From an uncultured Gemmatimonadota bacterium (GTDB lineage Bacteria; Gemmatimonadota; Gemmatimonadetes; Gemmatimonadales; Gemmatimonadaceae): a DNA stretch of 47,778 nucleotides. The DNA is taken from contig CAIUOO010000067.1 in the NCBI GenBank assembly GCA_903900795.1, forward strand, positions 1 through 47,778, read 5' to 3'. Of the stretch, positions 25,546 to 34,128 are shown one piece after another; position 1 is the stretch's first letter; each line of letters opens with the position of its first letter. Made by a program: the position numbers and the translations under genes. The notes beneath the pieces are model-generated. The model did no database searches, was not told the DNA's origin, and worked only from the letters and a program-made list of their open reading frames with translations.

Positions 25546-26460
25546 ATGTCCACCACCAGCCCCGTCTTCATCGTCGGCGTTCCACGGAGCGGCACCAGCC
25601 GGCTCTACCTTGCGCTCCAGGCTCACCCGCGCTTCACGCCGACCCACAGCCCCGGCGGCTTCGACCTCACCGAGTCGCGGGTGTTCCTCAATCCGGCGAG
25701 CATCCGCGAGCGGCAGGGCAAAGCCTGGGATTACCTGCTGCACGATGCGGCAGCACAGGAATCACTCGTCCGCTCGCTGCCGCCGGCCTCGGGACGGCGT
25801 CCAATCGCGCATGCCCTGCTTCGCTTCGTGACCGACCGTAGCCGGTGGGCGCGGGCGCTGGCATGGCGGCTTGGCCGGAACGACGCCGCCATGCGAGCCT
25901 ATTTTGCACATGCGGCTTGCGCCCGCGGTGTGCAGCGGATCGTCGAGAAGACGCCTGATCACATCCATCGGCTCCCGCACATCCTTTCGGCGTTTCCCGA
26001 CGCGCGGATCCTCTGCATGATCCGTCATCCGCTCGACGTATACAGCTCCTACCGCCGTCGGCTTGGCGTCGCGCTGCAGACGGAGCCCGCTGATTCGCCG
26101 AGCGTCCGCTGGCTGCAAAGCACGCTGCCGCCCACGTTCTGCCGGGCATACCGGGCGACGATTTCGGAAGCCGAGCGACTGGCCTCCCGGCTGTTGCTCA
26201 TTCGCTACGAGGATTTTACCGGCACGCCACAGGACACGTTCGCACGGATCTGCTCGTTCATCGCCGAACCGTTCGACGCGGGCTGCGTGGCGCAGCGCAC
26301 GCCCGGCCTCGACGCCTGGCAACAGGATCCACTGCTGTCGGGACCGATTAAGCAGAACGACAAGCGCTGGTCGGACTACATTGACCACTCCGTGGGCCGC
26401 GGCATCGAAGACCGGTTGGCCGACACGATGCGGCACCTCAACTACGCCCGCTACACGTGA
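25546..26460 (+). CDS. PAPS-dependent sulfotransferase family protein (3 of 4)
   Basis: This is a 304-residue sulfotransferase-like protein. The phosphosulfate loop is FIVGVPRSGTSRLYLALQAHP near residue 8 and the 3'-phosphate segment is CMIRHPLDVYSSYRRRL near 160. VEKTPDHIHRLPHI precedes it, which is the Sulfotransfer_3 arrangement found in bacterial and tyrosylprotein-type enzymes. The target is presumably a sugar given the context. It is translationally coupled: the acyltransferase ends 3 nt before the ATG and the GT2-methyltransferase gene starts within its stop (GTGA). Confidence 0.87.
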   Translation: MSTTSPVFIVGVPRSGTSRLYLALQAHPRFTPTHSPGGFDLTESRVFLNPASIRERQGKAWDYLLHDAAAQESLVRSLPPASGRRPIAHALLRFVTDRSRWARALAWRLGRNDAAMRAYFAHAACARGVQRIVEKTPDHIHRLPHILSAFPDARILCMIRHPLDVYSSYRRRLGVALQTEPADSPSVRWLQSTLPPTFCRAYRATISEAERLASRLLLIRYEDFTGTPQDTFARICSFIAEPFDAGCVAQRTPGLDAWQQDPLLSGPIKQNDKRWSDYIDHSVGRGIEDRLADTMRHLNYARYT

Positions 26461-27644
26461 CACTCCTGCTTGGCGTTCCCGTCTATCGCAAGTACAACCT
26501 GTTGGCGAAGCTGATCGAGTCGGCGCTGGGCGGCAGCATGGTGCCGGATCGTATCGTGGTGGTCGACAACGGCTGCCGCTTCGATGCCGAGTACCACGGC
26601 CCGATGGAACGCGTCGAGGTCATTCGGCCAGGCACCAACGAGGGGTGCGCGGCGGGGTGGAACCGCATCTTCAGCGCCGCGTCGGCCGCGCACGACGAGA
26701 TCATTCTGGCCAACGACGACATCGTGATCCGGCCCGACGGCATCGAGATCATGATTCGGCAACTGCGGGCCGACAACGGCGCGTCGGTCGTCCGCGGCCA
26801 TGGGTTTTCGCTGTTCGGCCTTTCACAGGAGACGTGGCGGCGGGTCGGCATGTTCGACGAACGATTCTGGCCGGCCTACTTCGAAGACAATGACTACCAG
26901 CATCGCCTTTCACTGGCGTCGGTGCCCATGCCGCCGAAGGTGGCTGCCGCCGCGTGGCATGCGTCGAGCGCGACGATCAAAACGTACACCTGGCTCGAAC
27001 GGCTTCAGTTCCGCGTTCGCTATCTTCTCAACCGACTCTATTACGTGTCGAAGTGGGGCGGTGGCCCCGGCCGGGAACGTCGTCGCAGCCCGTTCGTCGC
27101 GTTCAAGAAGCGACGCGACCTGAATCTGGAGGAGCGCTACACGCTCGCCACGCAGACTGTTACCGACATCCATGAGCACGTCCCTGTGCTGCGTGCACTG
27201 GCGTCGCAGGTAGAGCATGTGACCGAGTTCGGTGTTCGTCACGGCGTTTCCACCACCGCACTGCTCGCGGCCCAGCCCGCGGTGCTGCGCAGCTACGATA
27301 TCGAGGATCGCGCCGTTGCCGCCAGCCTGGCGCCGCTGGCCGGTCGCACCGACTTCCGTTTTGCGGTCGGCGACACGAAGGCCATCGACATCGAGGAGAC
27401 CGATCTCCTCTTCATCGATACGCTCCACACCTACGACCAGCTCAAAGCGGAGTTGGCCCGTCATGAGGCAAAGGCGCGCCGCTGGATCGTACTGCACGAC
27501 ACGACCACGTTCGCCACCACGGGAGAGGACTCCGACACGCGGGGGCTATGGCCGGCGGTGGAGGAGTTTCTCGCTGCCGGCACGTTCGCGATCAAGGAAC
27601 GTCGCACGAATAACAACGGGCTCACCATCCTGGAGCGAGCGTGA
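26457..27644 (+). CDS. fusion of a family 2 glycosyltransferase and a CmcI-like methyltransferase domain
   Basis: This is a 395-residue two-domain protein. Residues 1-~200 are a GT-A family 2 domain: TLLLGVPVYRKYNLLAKLI, VVVDNG at 35-40, NEGCAAGWNRIFSAA, the acidic NDD at 86-88 in place of DXD, and EDNDYQHR at 143-150. After a basic linker, residues ~235-395 are a small Rossmann methyltransferase-like domain. It has EFGVRHGVSTTALL (257-270) as motif I, LLFIDTLHTYDQLKAEL (317-333) and IVLHDTT (344-350), as in the cephalosporin-hydroxylase CmcI group. One chain may thus add and modify a sugar. The GTG start overlaps the sulfotransferase stop. It could also be read as a GT2 with a non-catalytic partner domain. 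Confidence 0.85.
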   Translation: MTLLLGVPVYRKYNLLAKLIESALGGSMVPDRIVVVDNGCRFDAEYHGPMERVEVIRPGTNEGCAAGWNRIFSAASAAHDEIILANDDIVIRPDGIEIMIRQLRADNGASVVRGHGFSLFGLSQETWRRVGMFDERFWPAYFEDNDYQHRLSLASVPMPPKVAAAAWHASSATIKTYTWLERLQFRVRYLLNRLYYVSKWGGGPGRERRRSPFVAFKKRRDLNLEERYTLATQTVTDIHEHVPVLRALASQVEHVTEFGVRHGVSTTALLAAQPAVLRSYDIEDRAVAASLAPLAGRTDFRFAVGDTKAIDIEETDLLFIDTLHTYDQLKAELARHEAKARRWIVLHDTTTFATTGEDSDTRGLWPAVEEFLAAGTFAIKERRTNNNGLTILERA

Positions 27645-27672
27645 CCGCCCCCAGCCGCTCGGCTCCTTCTCT

Positions 27673-28605
27673 GTGAACACCCACGTCACCGTCATCATTC
27701 TCAACTGGAATGGCAAGGCCGACACGCTCTCCTGCCTGTCGAGCCTGAAGACACAGACGGTCCCGATCGATCTCGTCGTCGTCGACAACGGCTCGGAGGA
27801 TGGTTCCGAGGCCGCGATTCGCCAGGCCCATCCCGACATCACCGTGCTGCAGACAGGCCGGAACCTCGGCTACACCGGTGGCAACAACGTCGGCATTCGT
27901 CATGCCTTGGCGACCGGAGCCACCCACATCTTCGTGGTCAACAACGACGTCGTGTTCGACCCCCAGTGTGTCGCCGAACTGTTGGCGGACTGCATGGCCC
28001 ATCCCAACACCGCCGCCGCCGCGCCGAAGTGTCTCTTTGCGTCAGAGCCCGACACGATCTATTTCGCCGGGGGCCGAATCTTGAGAAGGGGACCCGCTGT
28101 GCATGTGGGCCTCGGCCAGCCTGACGGCCCGGAGTTTGACCAACCCGGGAACACCGACTGGATCACCGGCTGCGCACTGTTTGTCACCCGACAGGCGTTC
28201 GAACGCATCGGCCCGTTCGACGACCGGTTTTTTCTGCTGTTCGAGGATGTCGACTGGAGTCTGCGGGCGCACGAGGCGGGCATGTCGCTGCGATACGTCC
28301 CCGCAGCACGGCTCTGGCACGGCGGATCGAAGACGTTCGGCGGCAAGCGTGGCACCGTCTACCAGTATTACTTCACCCGTAACGGCCTGCTGCGGCTGGA
28401 ACGGCACTCCTCCCTCCTGCTGCTCGTGCCCCGCATGCTGTTGTTCCTGCGGGAGGCGCGGGCGAGGGTGTACAGATTGGGGTACACCCCAGCGGAGCGA
28501 ACGGCGCTCGCTCGGGCGACCACGCTTGGTATCAAGGACTACGTGCTCAGACGTTTTGGCAAAGGGACCATGATTCCCGCGGTTCCGTCAGGAGTCGCGG
28601 CGTGA
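27673..28605 (+). CDS. family 2 glycosyltransferase (rhamnosyltransferase-like)
   Basis: This is a 310-residue inverting GT-A enzyme. The sequence runs VTVIILNWNGKADTLSCLSSL, VVVDNGSEDGSE, RNLGYTGGNNVGIRHAL and FVVNNDVVF. DWITGCALFVTRQAFERIGPFDDRFFLLFEDVDWSLRA holds the acceptor-side ED motif. This arrangement is the WbbL/rhamnosyltransferase type, though the sugar is not certain. The track ORF begins far upstream in another gene. GTG 27673 is the only sensible start and lacks a strong ribosome-binding site, so expression probably relies on the upstream gene, whose stop is 28 nt away. The next gene overlaps its stop (GTGA). Confidence 0.92.
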   Translation: MNTHVTVIILNWNGKADTLSCLSSLKTQTVPIDLVVVDNGSEDGSEAAIRQAHPDITVLQTGRNLGYTGGNNVGIRHALATGATHIFVVNNDVVFDPQCVAELLADCMAHPNTAAAAPKCLFASEPDTIYFAGGRILRRGPAVHVGLGQPDGPEFDQPGNTDWITGCALFVTRQAFERIGPFDDRFFLLFEDVDWSLRAHEAGMSLRYVPAARLWHGGSKTFGGKRGTVYQYYFTRNGLLRLERHSSLLLLVPRMLLFLREARARVYRLGYTPAERTALARATTLGIKDYVLRRFGKGTMIPAVPSGVAA

Positions 28606-29567
28606 CCACGACGCCAATCCGCTATGCCTACTTCGGCCACCACAAGTGCGCCACACAGTGGATCACAGCGATCCTGGCCGACATCTGCGCGACCACGCAC
28701 CTGCGGATGTTCGAGGTCTCGAGAATCGAAGACTGGGACTTTGCCGATTTGCGTGCTCTCGTGGGGTGTTATCGGCCCGATATCCTGGTCTACTCGAATG
28801 CCGAGATCGATCAGGTCAAACTGCTGCCGCCGCTGCGTGGATTTCACGTGATCCGGGATCCCAGAGACCTGATTGTGTCGGCGTATTTTTCGCACCTTCA
28901 CTCCCACAACCTCGGAACATGGCCGAGACTGGCCGAGCATCGCCGCCAACTGCAGGCCGCCGACAAGTCGGCCGGGCTGTTGCTGGAAATGGAGTTCAGC
29001 CGCGGCGTACTCGCCGACATAGCAAGCTGGGATTACGATCAACCCGGAGTGCTTGAACTTCGCATGGAGGACCTGATTGCGTCGCCCGTCGAGCACGTGG
29101 TCCGGATCGTGGAGCATTTGGGGCTCACGCACCTGCCGCGGAGCAGGTATCGGGAACGGCTTGCGGGCCTGATCGGCATTCTGGTCGGCCGTGCGCAACG
29201 GTTGGCACGGCGTCGACTTCGGCAATGGATGCGCTCACCGACGCCTGAAGGAGAATCGTCGGCCACAGCGCGGGTGCACGGGCTCGACCCCTATCGCCAT
29301 TACCCGCTGGACGCGGCCTGGAAACACGGCCTCCGGTATCGAAGCCTGGCCATCGCGGATGTGGCCGGCATCGTGGACCGACACAGCTTTTCACAGAAAG
29401 CGGGCGGTCGTGAACGGGGCGTCGAAGATGCGCGCAATCACTATCGGAAGGGAGTCGCGGGGGACTGGCGACACCATTTCGAGCCGGTGCACATCGAGTA
29501 TTTCAAGCGCAATTATAATGATCTTCTCCTCACGCTGGGCTACGAGACGGATGCGCACTGGGTGTGA
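28602..29567 (+). CDS. sulfotransferase-like protein (4 of 4)
   Basis: This is a 321-residue protein with a divergent sulfotransferase fold. The phosphosulfate loop is YFGHHKCATQWITAIL near residue 10, where Lys and the following small residues are kept but the usual Gly is Ala. The 3'-phosphate segment is FHVIRDPRDLIVSAYFSHL near residue 80. A late basic region (RAQRLARRRLRQWMRS) and the C-terminal YFKRNYNDLLLTLGYE, typical of sulfotransferase ends, follow. It is coupled to the GT2 gene by a 4-nt overlap, and the GT4 downstream starts about 75 nt later. The degenerate loop lowers certainty about activity. Confidence 0.8.
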   Translation: MTTTPIRYAYFGHHKCATQWITAILADICATTHLRMFEVSRIEDWDFADLRALVGCYRPDILVYSNAEIDQVKLLPPLRGFHVIRDPRDLIVSAYFSHLHSHNLGTWPRLAEHRRQLQAADKSAGLLLEMEFSRGVLADIASWDYDQPGVLELRMEDLIASPVEHVVRIVEHLGLTHLPRSRYRERLAGLIGILVGRAQRLARRRLRQWMRSPTPEGESSATARVHGLDPYRHYPLDAAWKHGLRYRSLAIADVAGIVDRHSFSQKAGGRERGVEDARNHYRKGVAGDWRHHFEPVHIEYFKRNYNDLLLTLGYETDAHWV

Positions 29568-29642
29568 TGTGGCCACGGGCCTGGGGCGTGCGGCGTGCGT
29601 TGCGATCCAGACACTGAGAACTTCCCCCGCGTGACCCCCTCT

Positions 29643-30818
29643 ATGCCGTCCGTTGTCTTCGTGGCTCGCCCCCTCCCCTCCGATATCGGCCCCGGCGGCA
29701 AGCATCGAACCTACCAACTCGAGCACGACCTCAAGGCGGGTTTCGGCGAGGACCGGGTGCATACACTGAGTTTGATGGACTGGCGGGCCAGGCATGCGGG
29801 CGGGCAGGCTGCCCCCACGGCGTCTCCGCCGCTCACCCAAAGGATCGTGCGGCGGATGGGCGAGTGTCTGGATAATCCCTTCGGCGTTTTGCACGGCACC
29901 GGATATTCTTCCCGCACGTTCGCGCCGCGGGGCTTTGTAAGAGAATACCGGGCACTGCTCGAACGCCTGCCCCGGCCGATCGTCACGGTGATCGACGACG
30001 CCCGCTTCACCGGCATTGTGGACGTCGCACGGGAGTTCGACGTGCCGGTCGTCGCGATAACGCACAATCTCGAATCGCTCGACCTCGCCGCGGCCGACCC
30101 CCACGGGTCGTGGGGCCTGCGCACCCATCTGGTCGACTTTGCCAACGAACTCGGGCACCTGCAGCGATGCGCAGGGCGGATGTTCATTTCGAAAGTCGAG
30201 ACAGGTCTTGTGGGCGGCTTCGGTATGGAGGCCGAGCACTATCCCTATCGACCCGTGGGCGCGATCCGCGAGCGGCTGGAGGCGATTCGCCAGGCGCGAC
30301 GTCAGGCGGAGCAGGAGCCGGGGCTGTTTCTCCTGCTCGGCAGCGCCATGCATGGCACTACGCACCGCGCGTTTGAGTGGTTCCTGGCGCAGGCACGCCA
30401 GCACGGATTGCCGCCCGGGGTTCGACTCGTGCTCGTGGGAATGGGCACCGACACACTCGACCTTCGCGGCACCGCTGGCGTCGAAGCCTTGGGGTGGGTT
30501 GGCCAGCCGGATCTCGACCGTTTACTGACTCACGCACGGGCAGTCGTGGTTCCACAGTTCAGCGGCTTTGGCTCGGTGACCCGACTGGTGGAACTCTCGT
30601 GTGCCGGGGTGCCCTCGCTCACTCCCGCTCACACCACGTTCGCGATCGATCTCCCCCCGGGCGTGCACGTGCTCGGCGACGCGTGGCCCCAGTGGCATGA
30701 TCTGCTGCGTGAGCTTGCGCAGTCGCCCCGACAGGACGCTTGGGATTACCCGGCTTGGGAAGCGGTCCAGCCGCAGACGTTGCACCGCTATCTCTCCCGC
30801 TGGGTCGGAGAGGAGTGA
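29643..30818 (+). CDS. glycosyltransferase, GT-B fold (family 4-like, divergent)
   Basis: This is a 391-residue protein. The N-terminus SVVFVARPLPSDIGPGGKHRTYQL has the glycine-rich turn of GT-B acceptor domains. The C-terminal half shows FLLLGSAMHGTTHRAFEWFLAQA, RLVLVGMGTDTL, EALGWVGQPDLDRLLTHARAVVVP and VTRLVELSCAGVPSLTPAHT. These match a sequence-divergent donor domain in which the E-x7-E motif is reduced. ATG 29643 was chosen because the strand begins there; GTG 29631 and the track start at 29595 are possible. The next gene begins 7 nt after the stop behind a GGAGAGGAG site. Confidence 0.82.
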   Translation: MPSVVFVARPLPSDIGPGGKHRTYQLEHDLKAGFGEDRVHTLSLMDWRARHAGGQAAPTASPPLTQRIVRRMGECLDNPFGVLHGTGYSSRTFAPRGFVREYRALLERLPRPIVTVIDDARFTGIVDVAREFDVPVVAITHNLESLDLAAADPHGSWGLRTHLVDFANELGHLQRCAGRMFISKVETGLVGGFGMEAEHYPYRPVGAIRERLEAIRQARRQAEQEPGLFLLLGSAMHGTTHRAFEWFLAQARQHGLPPGVRLVLVGMGTDTLDLRGTAGVEALGWVGQPDLDRLLTHARAVVVPQFSGFGSVTRLVELSCAGVPSLTPAHTTFAIDLPPGVHVLGDAWPQWHDLLRELAQSPRQDAWDYPAWEAVQPQTLHRYLSRWVGEE

Positions 30819-30825
30819 CACCGAC

Positions 30826-31716
30826 ATGACCGCATTGCAGCCGTTGATTTCCGTCATCTTCATCGATGGCTCGTTCCGCGAGCGGTTTCATGCCGTCGAC
30901 GCGTTCGCCACTCAGACGTTCCCCCCAGAGCAGTTCGAAATCATCTGGGTGGAGCACTACGACCGGGTCGATCCGGCGCTGGCGGAACGGGTGGCCCGGT
31001 ATCCAAACCTTCGCCTCATCACGCTGGGCCGGGAGGGCGCCTACCATTCCGCCTACTGCCGCAACGCCGGCGTGCGGGCGAGTCGCGGCGAGTTGATCGT
31101 GTATGCCGATGGCGATGTTGTGCCGGAACCGACCGCGCTGCAGTCCTTGTGGGATGCGCACCAGAAAACGGACGATCTGGTGGTGTTTCTCTATCGTCAC
31201 GACGAGCCTCAGTCGGTCCATCGCGATGACTGGGACCTCGCCCACCTCCAGACGCATGCGAAGATTGGCAACACCACGAACTACGGCGCGTGCATGAGCG
31301 TCCGCAAGAAATGGATCGTCGCCATCAACGGGTGGGAGCAGCATGCGGCCTTCGGGTCGCACATCAACGCCCATGGCACGGACATGTATATCCGGTTCAA
31401 GAATCTCGGGCTGGCGGTAAAGTGGGATCCCCAGATTCGCCTCTATCATCCGTGGCATCCGCTGACCGACGTGGGCTCCTTCGCGTATGTGGTGCAATCG
31501 GCCTTCAGCGGCTACCGGGCCCGGAAGCTGGTTACGGTCGCCTACGACGGCCTCGACCCGACCAGAACCATGCCCCTGCCGGCGGATCTCGAGGCCGAAC
31601 TGAATCCCCTGATGCGTCGGCTGGCCCTCACCCGCTACGGTCTCGCGGGCAAGCTTCTCGCCGCCGCGTCTGAGCTCTGGCGGAAGTTGGCATACCCGTC
31701 ACGGCTGAATCGATGA
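30826..31716 (+). CDS. family 2 glycosyltransferase
   Basis: This is a 296-residue GT-A protein. ISVIFIDGSFRERFHAVDAFATQTFP opens the nucleotide-binding fold and FEIIWVEHYDR follows. YHSAYCRNAGVRASRGELIVYADGDVV contains the DGD (DXD) metal site at about residue 93, and GWEQHAAFGSHINAHGTDMYIRFK holds the catalytic acidic region. A C-terminal helix-rich tail follows. ATG 30826 is supported by GGAGAGGAG about 10 nt upstream; the longer track start is a shadow of the preceding gene. The downstream GT4 overlaps its stop by 4 nt, so the two are translationally coupled. Confidence 0.9.
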   Translation: MTALQPLISVIFIDGSFRERFHAVDAFATQTFPPEQFEIIWVEHYDRVDPALAERVARYPNLRLITLGREGAYHSAYCRNAGVRASRGELIVYADGDVVPEPTALQSLWDAHQKTDDLVVFLYRHDEPQSVHRDDWDLAHLQTHAKIGNTTNYGACMSVRKKWIVAINGWEQHAAFGSHINAHGTDMYIRFKNLGLAVKWDPQIRLYHPWHPLTDVGSFAYVVQSAFSGYRARKLVTVAYDGLDPTRTMPLPADLEAELNPLMRRLALTRYGLAGKLLAAASELWRKLAYPSRLNR

Positions 31717-32990
31717 GAGTCGGCCTCGATATCACCGCCATGGAGCCGGGATTCAAATGCCACGCCAGTCGTGGCATCGGCCGCTACGCGTCCGAACTGT
31801 CCAGCCGTCTCCTGGCTAGTGCCGGTCGGCCAGATCACCCGGACGTAACGATCACCTCCTTTCGCCAGACGGCGCTTCCGCTGCCCGGCTGGCTTGCATC
31901 GGGCGTGAGGCTTCTGGGGGAGCATCGCCATGTGGCCCGGCAGCACCTGCTGTTTTCGGGCGTGTTCGCCGACTCCCTGGCCACGCAGTACGACATGCTC
32001 CACTTTCTCTCGCAGCTCGACGCCCCCGCCTGGTGTGCGGTCCCGTACTGCGTGACCGTGCATGACGTGATTCCCCTGGTGCTCGCCGATCGACACCAAA
32101 CAAACGCCCCGCTCCGGGAGCCGTGGCGGCGACGATTCAGCCTTGGGCTCGAGCAGAAGGCGATCGCCGGCGCGGCGCACGTGGTGACCGTCAGCCATGC
32201 CAGTGCCCGCGACATCGAACGGCTCACTGCCGTGTCAGCCGAGAACATCTCGGTGGTCTACAACGGCGTGGGGCCGGAATTCTTTGCTCCACCTCGGAAG
32301 CCGGCCCACCAGATTCGGGCGGAACTGCATCTTCCAGCCGACAGGGATCTCATTCTGTATGTCGGCGGCATCGACCCCCGAAAAAACGTCGAGGGACTGA
32401 TCTCGATTTTCGAGCAGACCTGCCAACGGGCGCTCGACAGCCGCGGGCCGTCGTCCGCGGATCCCGCCTCCACCCTGCCGGCTCTGGTCATCGCCGGCGA
32501 TGTGAAGCACGATACGCACTATCCAGTCGTCCAGCGCCGGATCAACGCCTCACCCATGCGAGCGGCGATCCATGAGATCGGCTACGTGCCCGACGAGGAC
32601 CTCCGCTCGCTGCTCGGAACGACCGCGGTCTTCGCATTCCCCAGCCTGTACGAGGGATTCGGGCTTCCGCCCTTGGAAGCGTGCGCGGCGGGTGTGCCGG
32701 TCGTGAGTTCGAACCGGTCGTGTCTGCCGGAGATTCTCGGAGACGGGGCGGTGTTGTGCGATCCCGACGACACCGACGACTTTTCGGCGAAGCTCTGGGG
32801 CATCCTCTCGAATCCCGACCATGCCCAGGCCGTCAGCCGCAGGGGCACGGAACACGCCCGAAAGTTCACCTGGGACAAAACCGCCGAGGGCACGCTGGCG
32901 GTCTACGATCGCTTGGCGAAACAGGTATCGCGGCGAGGCCCACAGCCATTTCGTCTGGCTGTGGGACATCCGGCCGTCATGTCTCGATGA
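31713..32990 (+). CDS. glycosyltransferase family 4 (mannosyltransferase-like)
   Basis: This is a 425-residue GT-B enzyme with an intact family pattern: MRVGLDITAMEPGFKCHASRGIGRYASEL at the acceptor side and VTVHDVIPLVLAD. HVVTVSHASARDIERL and VVYNGVGPEFF mark the interdomain region. LILYVGGIDPRKNVEGLI, FAFPSLYEGFGLPPLEACAAGVPVVSS with the E-x7-E motif, and HARKFTWDKTAEGTLAVYDRL lie on the donor side. The GRYASEL and DVIPL strings are typical of mannosyltransferases such as WbaZ/MtfA. It is the last gene of the long plus-strand run and overlaps the convergent GT4 by 14 nt. Confidence 0.94.
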   Translation: MRVGLDITAMEPGFKCHASRGIGRYASELSSRLLASAGRPDHPDVTITSFRQTALPLPGWLASGVRLLGEHRHVARQHLLFSGVFADSLATQYDMLHFLSQLDAPAWCAVPYCVTVHDVIPLVLADRHQTNAPLREPWRRRFSLGLEQKAIAGAAHVVTVSHASARDIERLTAVSAENISVVYNGVGPEFFAPPRKPAHQIRAELHLPADRDLILYVGGIDPRKNVEGLISIFEQTCQRALDSRGPSSADPASTLPALVIAGDVKHDTHYPVVQRRINASPMRAAIHEIGYVPDEDLRSLLGTTAVFAFPSLYEGFGLPPLEACAAGVPVVSSNRSCLPEILGDGAVLCDPDDTDDFSAKLWGILSNPDHAQAVSRRGTEHARKFTWDKTAEGTLAVYDRLAKQVSRRGPQPFRLAVGHPAVMSR

Positions 32991-34128
32991 CCTGCTTGTA
33001 GAACCCGAGGTGCTCTCGGGCGATGACCGAAGGCGAATGGTTCGCGGCGTACAGGAGAGCCTGTTGACCGAGGCGGCGGCGGCGATCGGCGTCGGCCAGC
33101 AGTAACTCGATCTGCCGGGCACAGTCAAGCGGATCTTCGCTCGCGAAGAAGGCGAGCGTGTCGGGCACCCGGTCGTTGATCTCCCGATTGAGGGGGAGGT
33201 CGGAGGCCAGTACAGGGGCGCCGCGGCACAGGGCCTGCACGAGCGATCCTGAGCCGCTCGTGCGACGGAAGGGCGCCACCACGAGGTCGGATTCCTCAAA
33301 GAGTCGCGAAATATCCGCTTCGGGAACGAATCCGGTGACCTCGACGCGATCGCGAAGGCCACCGTCCGCAATCCGCCGCCGGCACTGTTCGTGATAGGCG
33401 TTGTTCACGGGATGCCCCACCCCCCCTGCTAGTCGCAACATCACCGGAGTCTTCACGTGCCGCAGGGCCTCGATGACGACGTCCTGCCCCTTCTCCGGGC
33501 AGAAGTAGCCGAACACCGTGACCCTCGGGATGGGATTGCGTGGCCGTTCTCCGGCCGACGTTCGGATCTCCGGAACGACATGGGGGATGGACGCGATCGG
33601 AGACAACCCGCCCGGCTCGAGAAGCGCCGCTTGCAAAGCGGAATGGACGATCACGCCATCGAATAGCCCCCAGGTGCCGTCCCGCCAGCGGCGGCGCAGC
33701 CACGGCAACATTGTGGCATTGGCCATTCGGTTGAGCGGAGTGCGCCATCCCTGCCCGCGGGTTTCCAACCGATACCCGTCCGGCAACACATTGTGGGCCG
33801 TGGCGACGATTCGCGTGCCGTTGGGCACCGCGTCCCGAAGCTGGCGCATCCACTGTGGCAGGGCGTCCAGAAACGGATTCATGCCGCCGAAGAGCCCGTA
33901 TTCATGCTGCACGTGCACGAGGTCTGGCTGCAGATCTCTGGCCGCTGCAATCTCGTCGGCTCGTGCGCCGGGGGCCGTCTGAACATTCGTGAGCAGTTCG
34001 AAATGCCCCTCGGCATGCGCCGCGTCAGCCACGGCTGGCCAGAGGATGCGCGAGTAGGACGCAATCCCGCCCTGCAACTCCGGGGTGATCCACAGCACGC
34101 GGACAGGCCGGGATGCGCTGGTGTTCAT
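32977..34128 (-). CDS. glycosyltransferase family 4
   Basis: This is a 383-residue GT-B protein. The start RVLWITPELQGGIASYSRILWPAV has the GGI-x-SYS turn of GT4 acceptor domains, and VHVQHEYGLFGGMNPFLDAL and VATAHNVLPDG lie in the same domain. The donor side has VTVFGYFCPEKGQDVVIEAL, DRVEVTGFVPEADISRLFEESDLVVAPF and SGSLVQALCRGAPVLASDLP, where the second Glu of E-x7-E is replaced. It sits downstream of a GT32 gene with a 4-nt ATGA overlap. The same coupling recurs in the second cluster at 46 kb. Confidence 0.9.
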   Translation of the reverse strand: MNTSASRPVRVLWITPELQGGIASYSRILWPAVADAAHAEGHFELLTNVQTAPGARADEIAAARDLQPDLVHVQHEYGLFGGMNPFLDALPQWMRQLRDAVPNGTRIVATAHNVLPDGYRLETRGQGWRTPLNRMANATMLPWLRRRWRDGTWGLFDGVIVHSALQAALLEPGGLSPIASIPHVVPEIRTSAGERPRNPIPRVTVFGYFCPEKGQDVVIEALRHVKTPVMLRLAGGVGHPVNNAYHEQCRRRIADGGLRDRVEVTGFVPEADISRLFEESDLVVAPFRRTSGSGSLVQALCRGAPVLASDLPLNREINDRVPDTLAFFASEDPLDCARQIELLLADADRRRRLGQQALLYAANHSPSVIAREHLGFYKQVIET

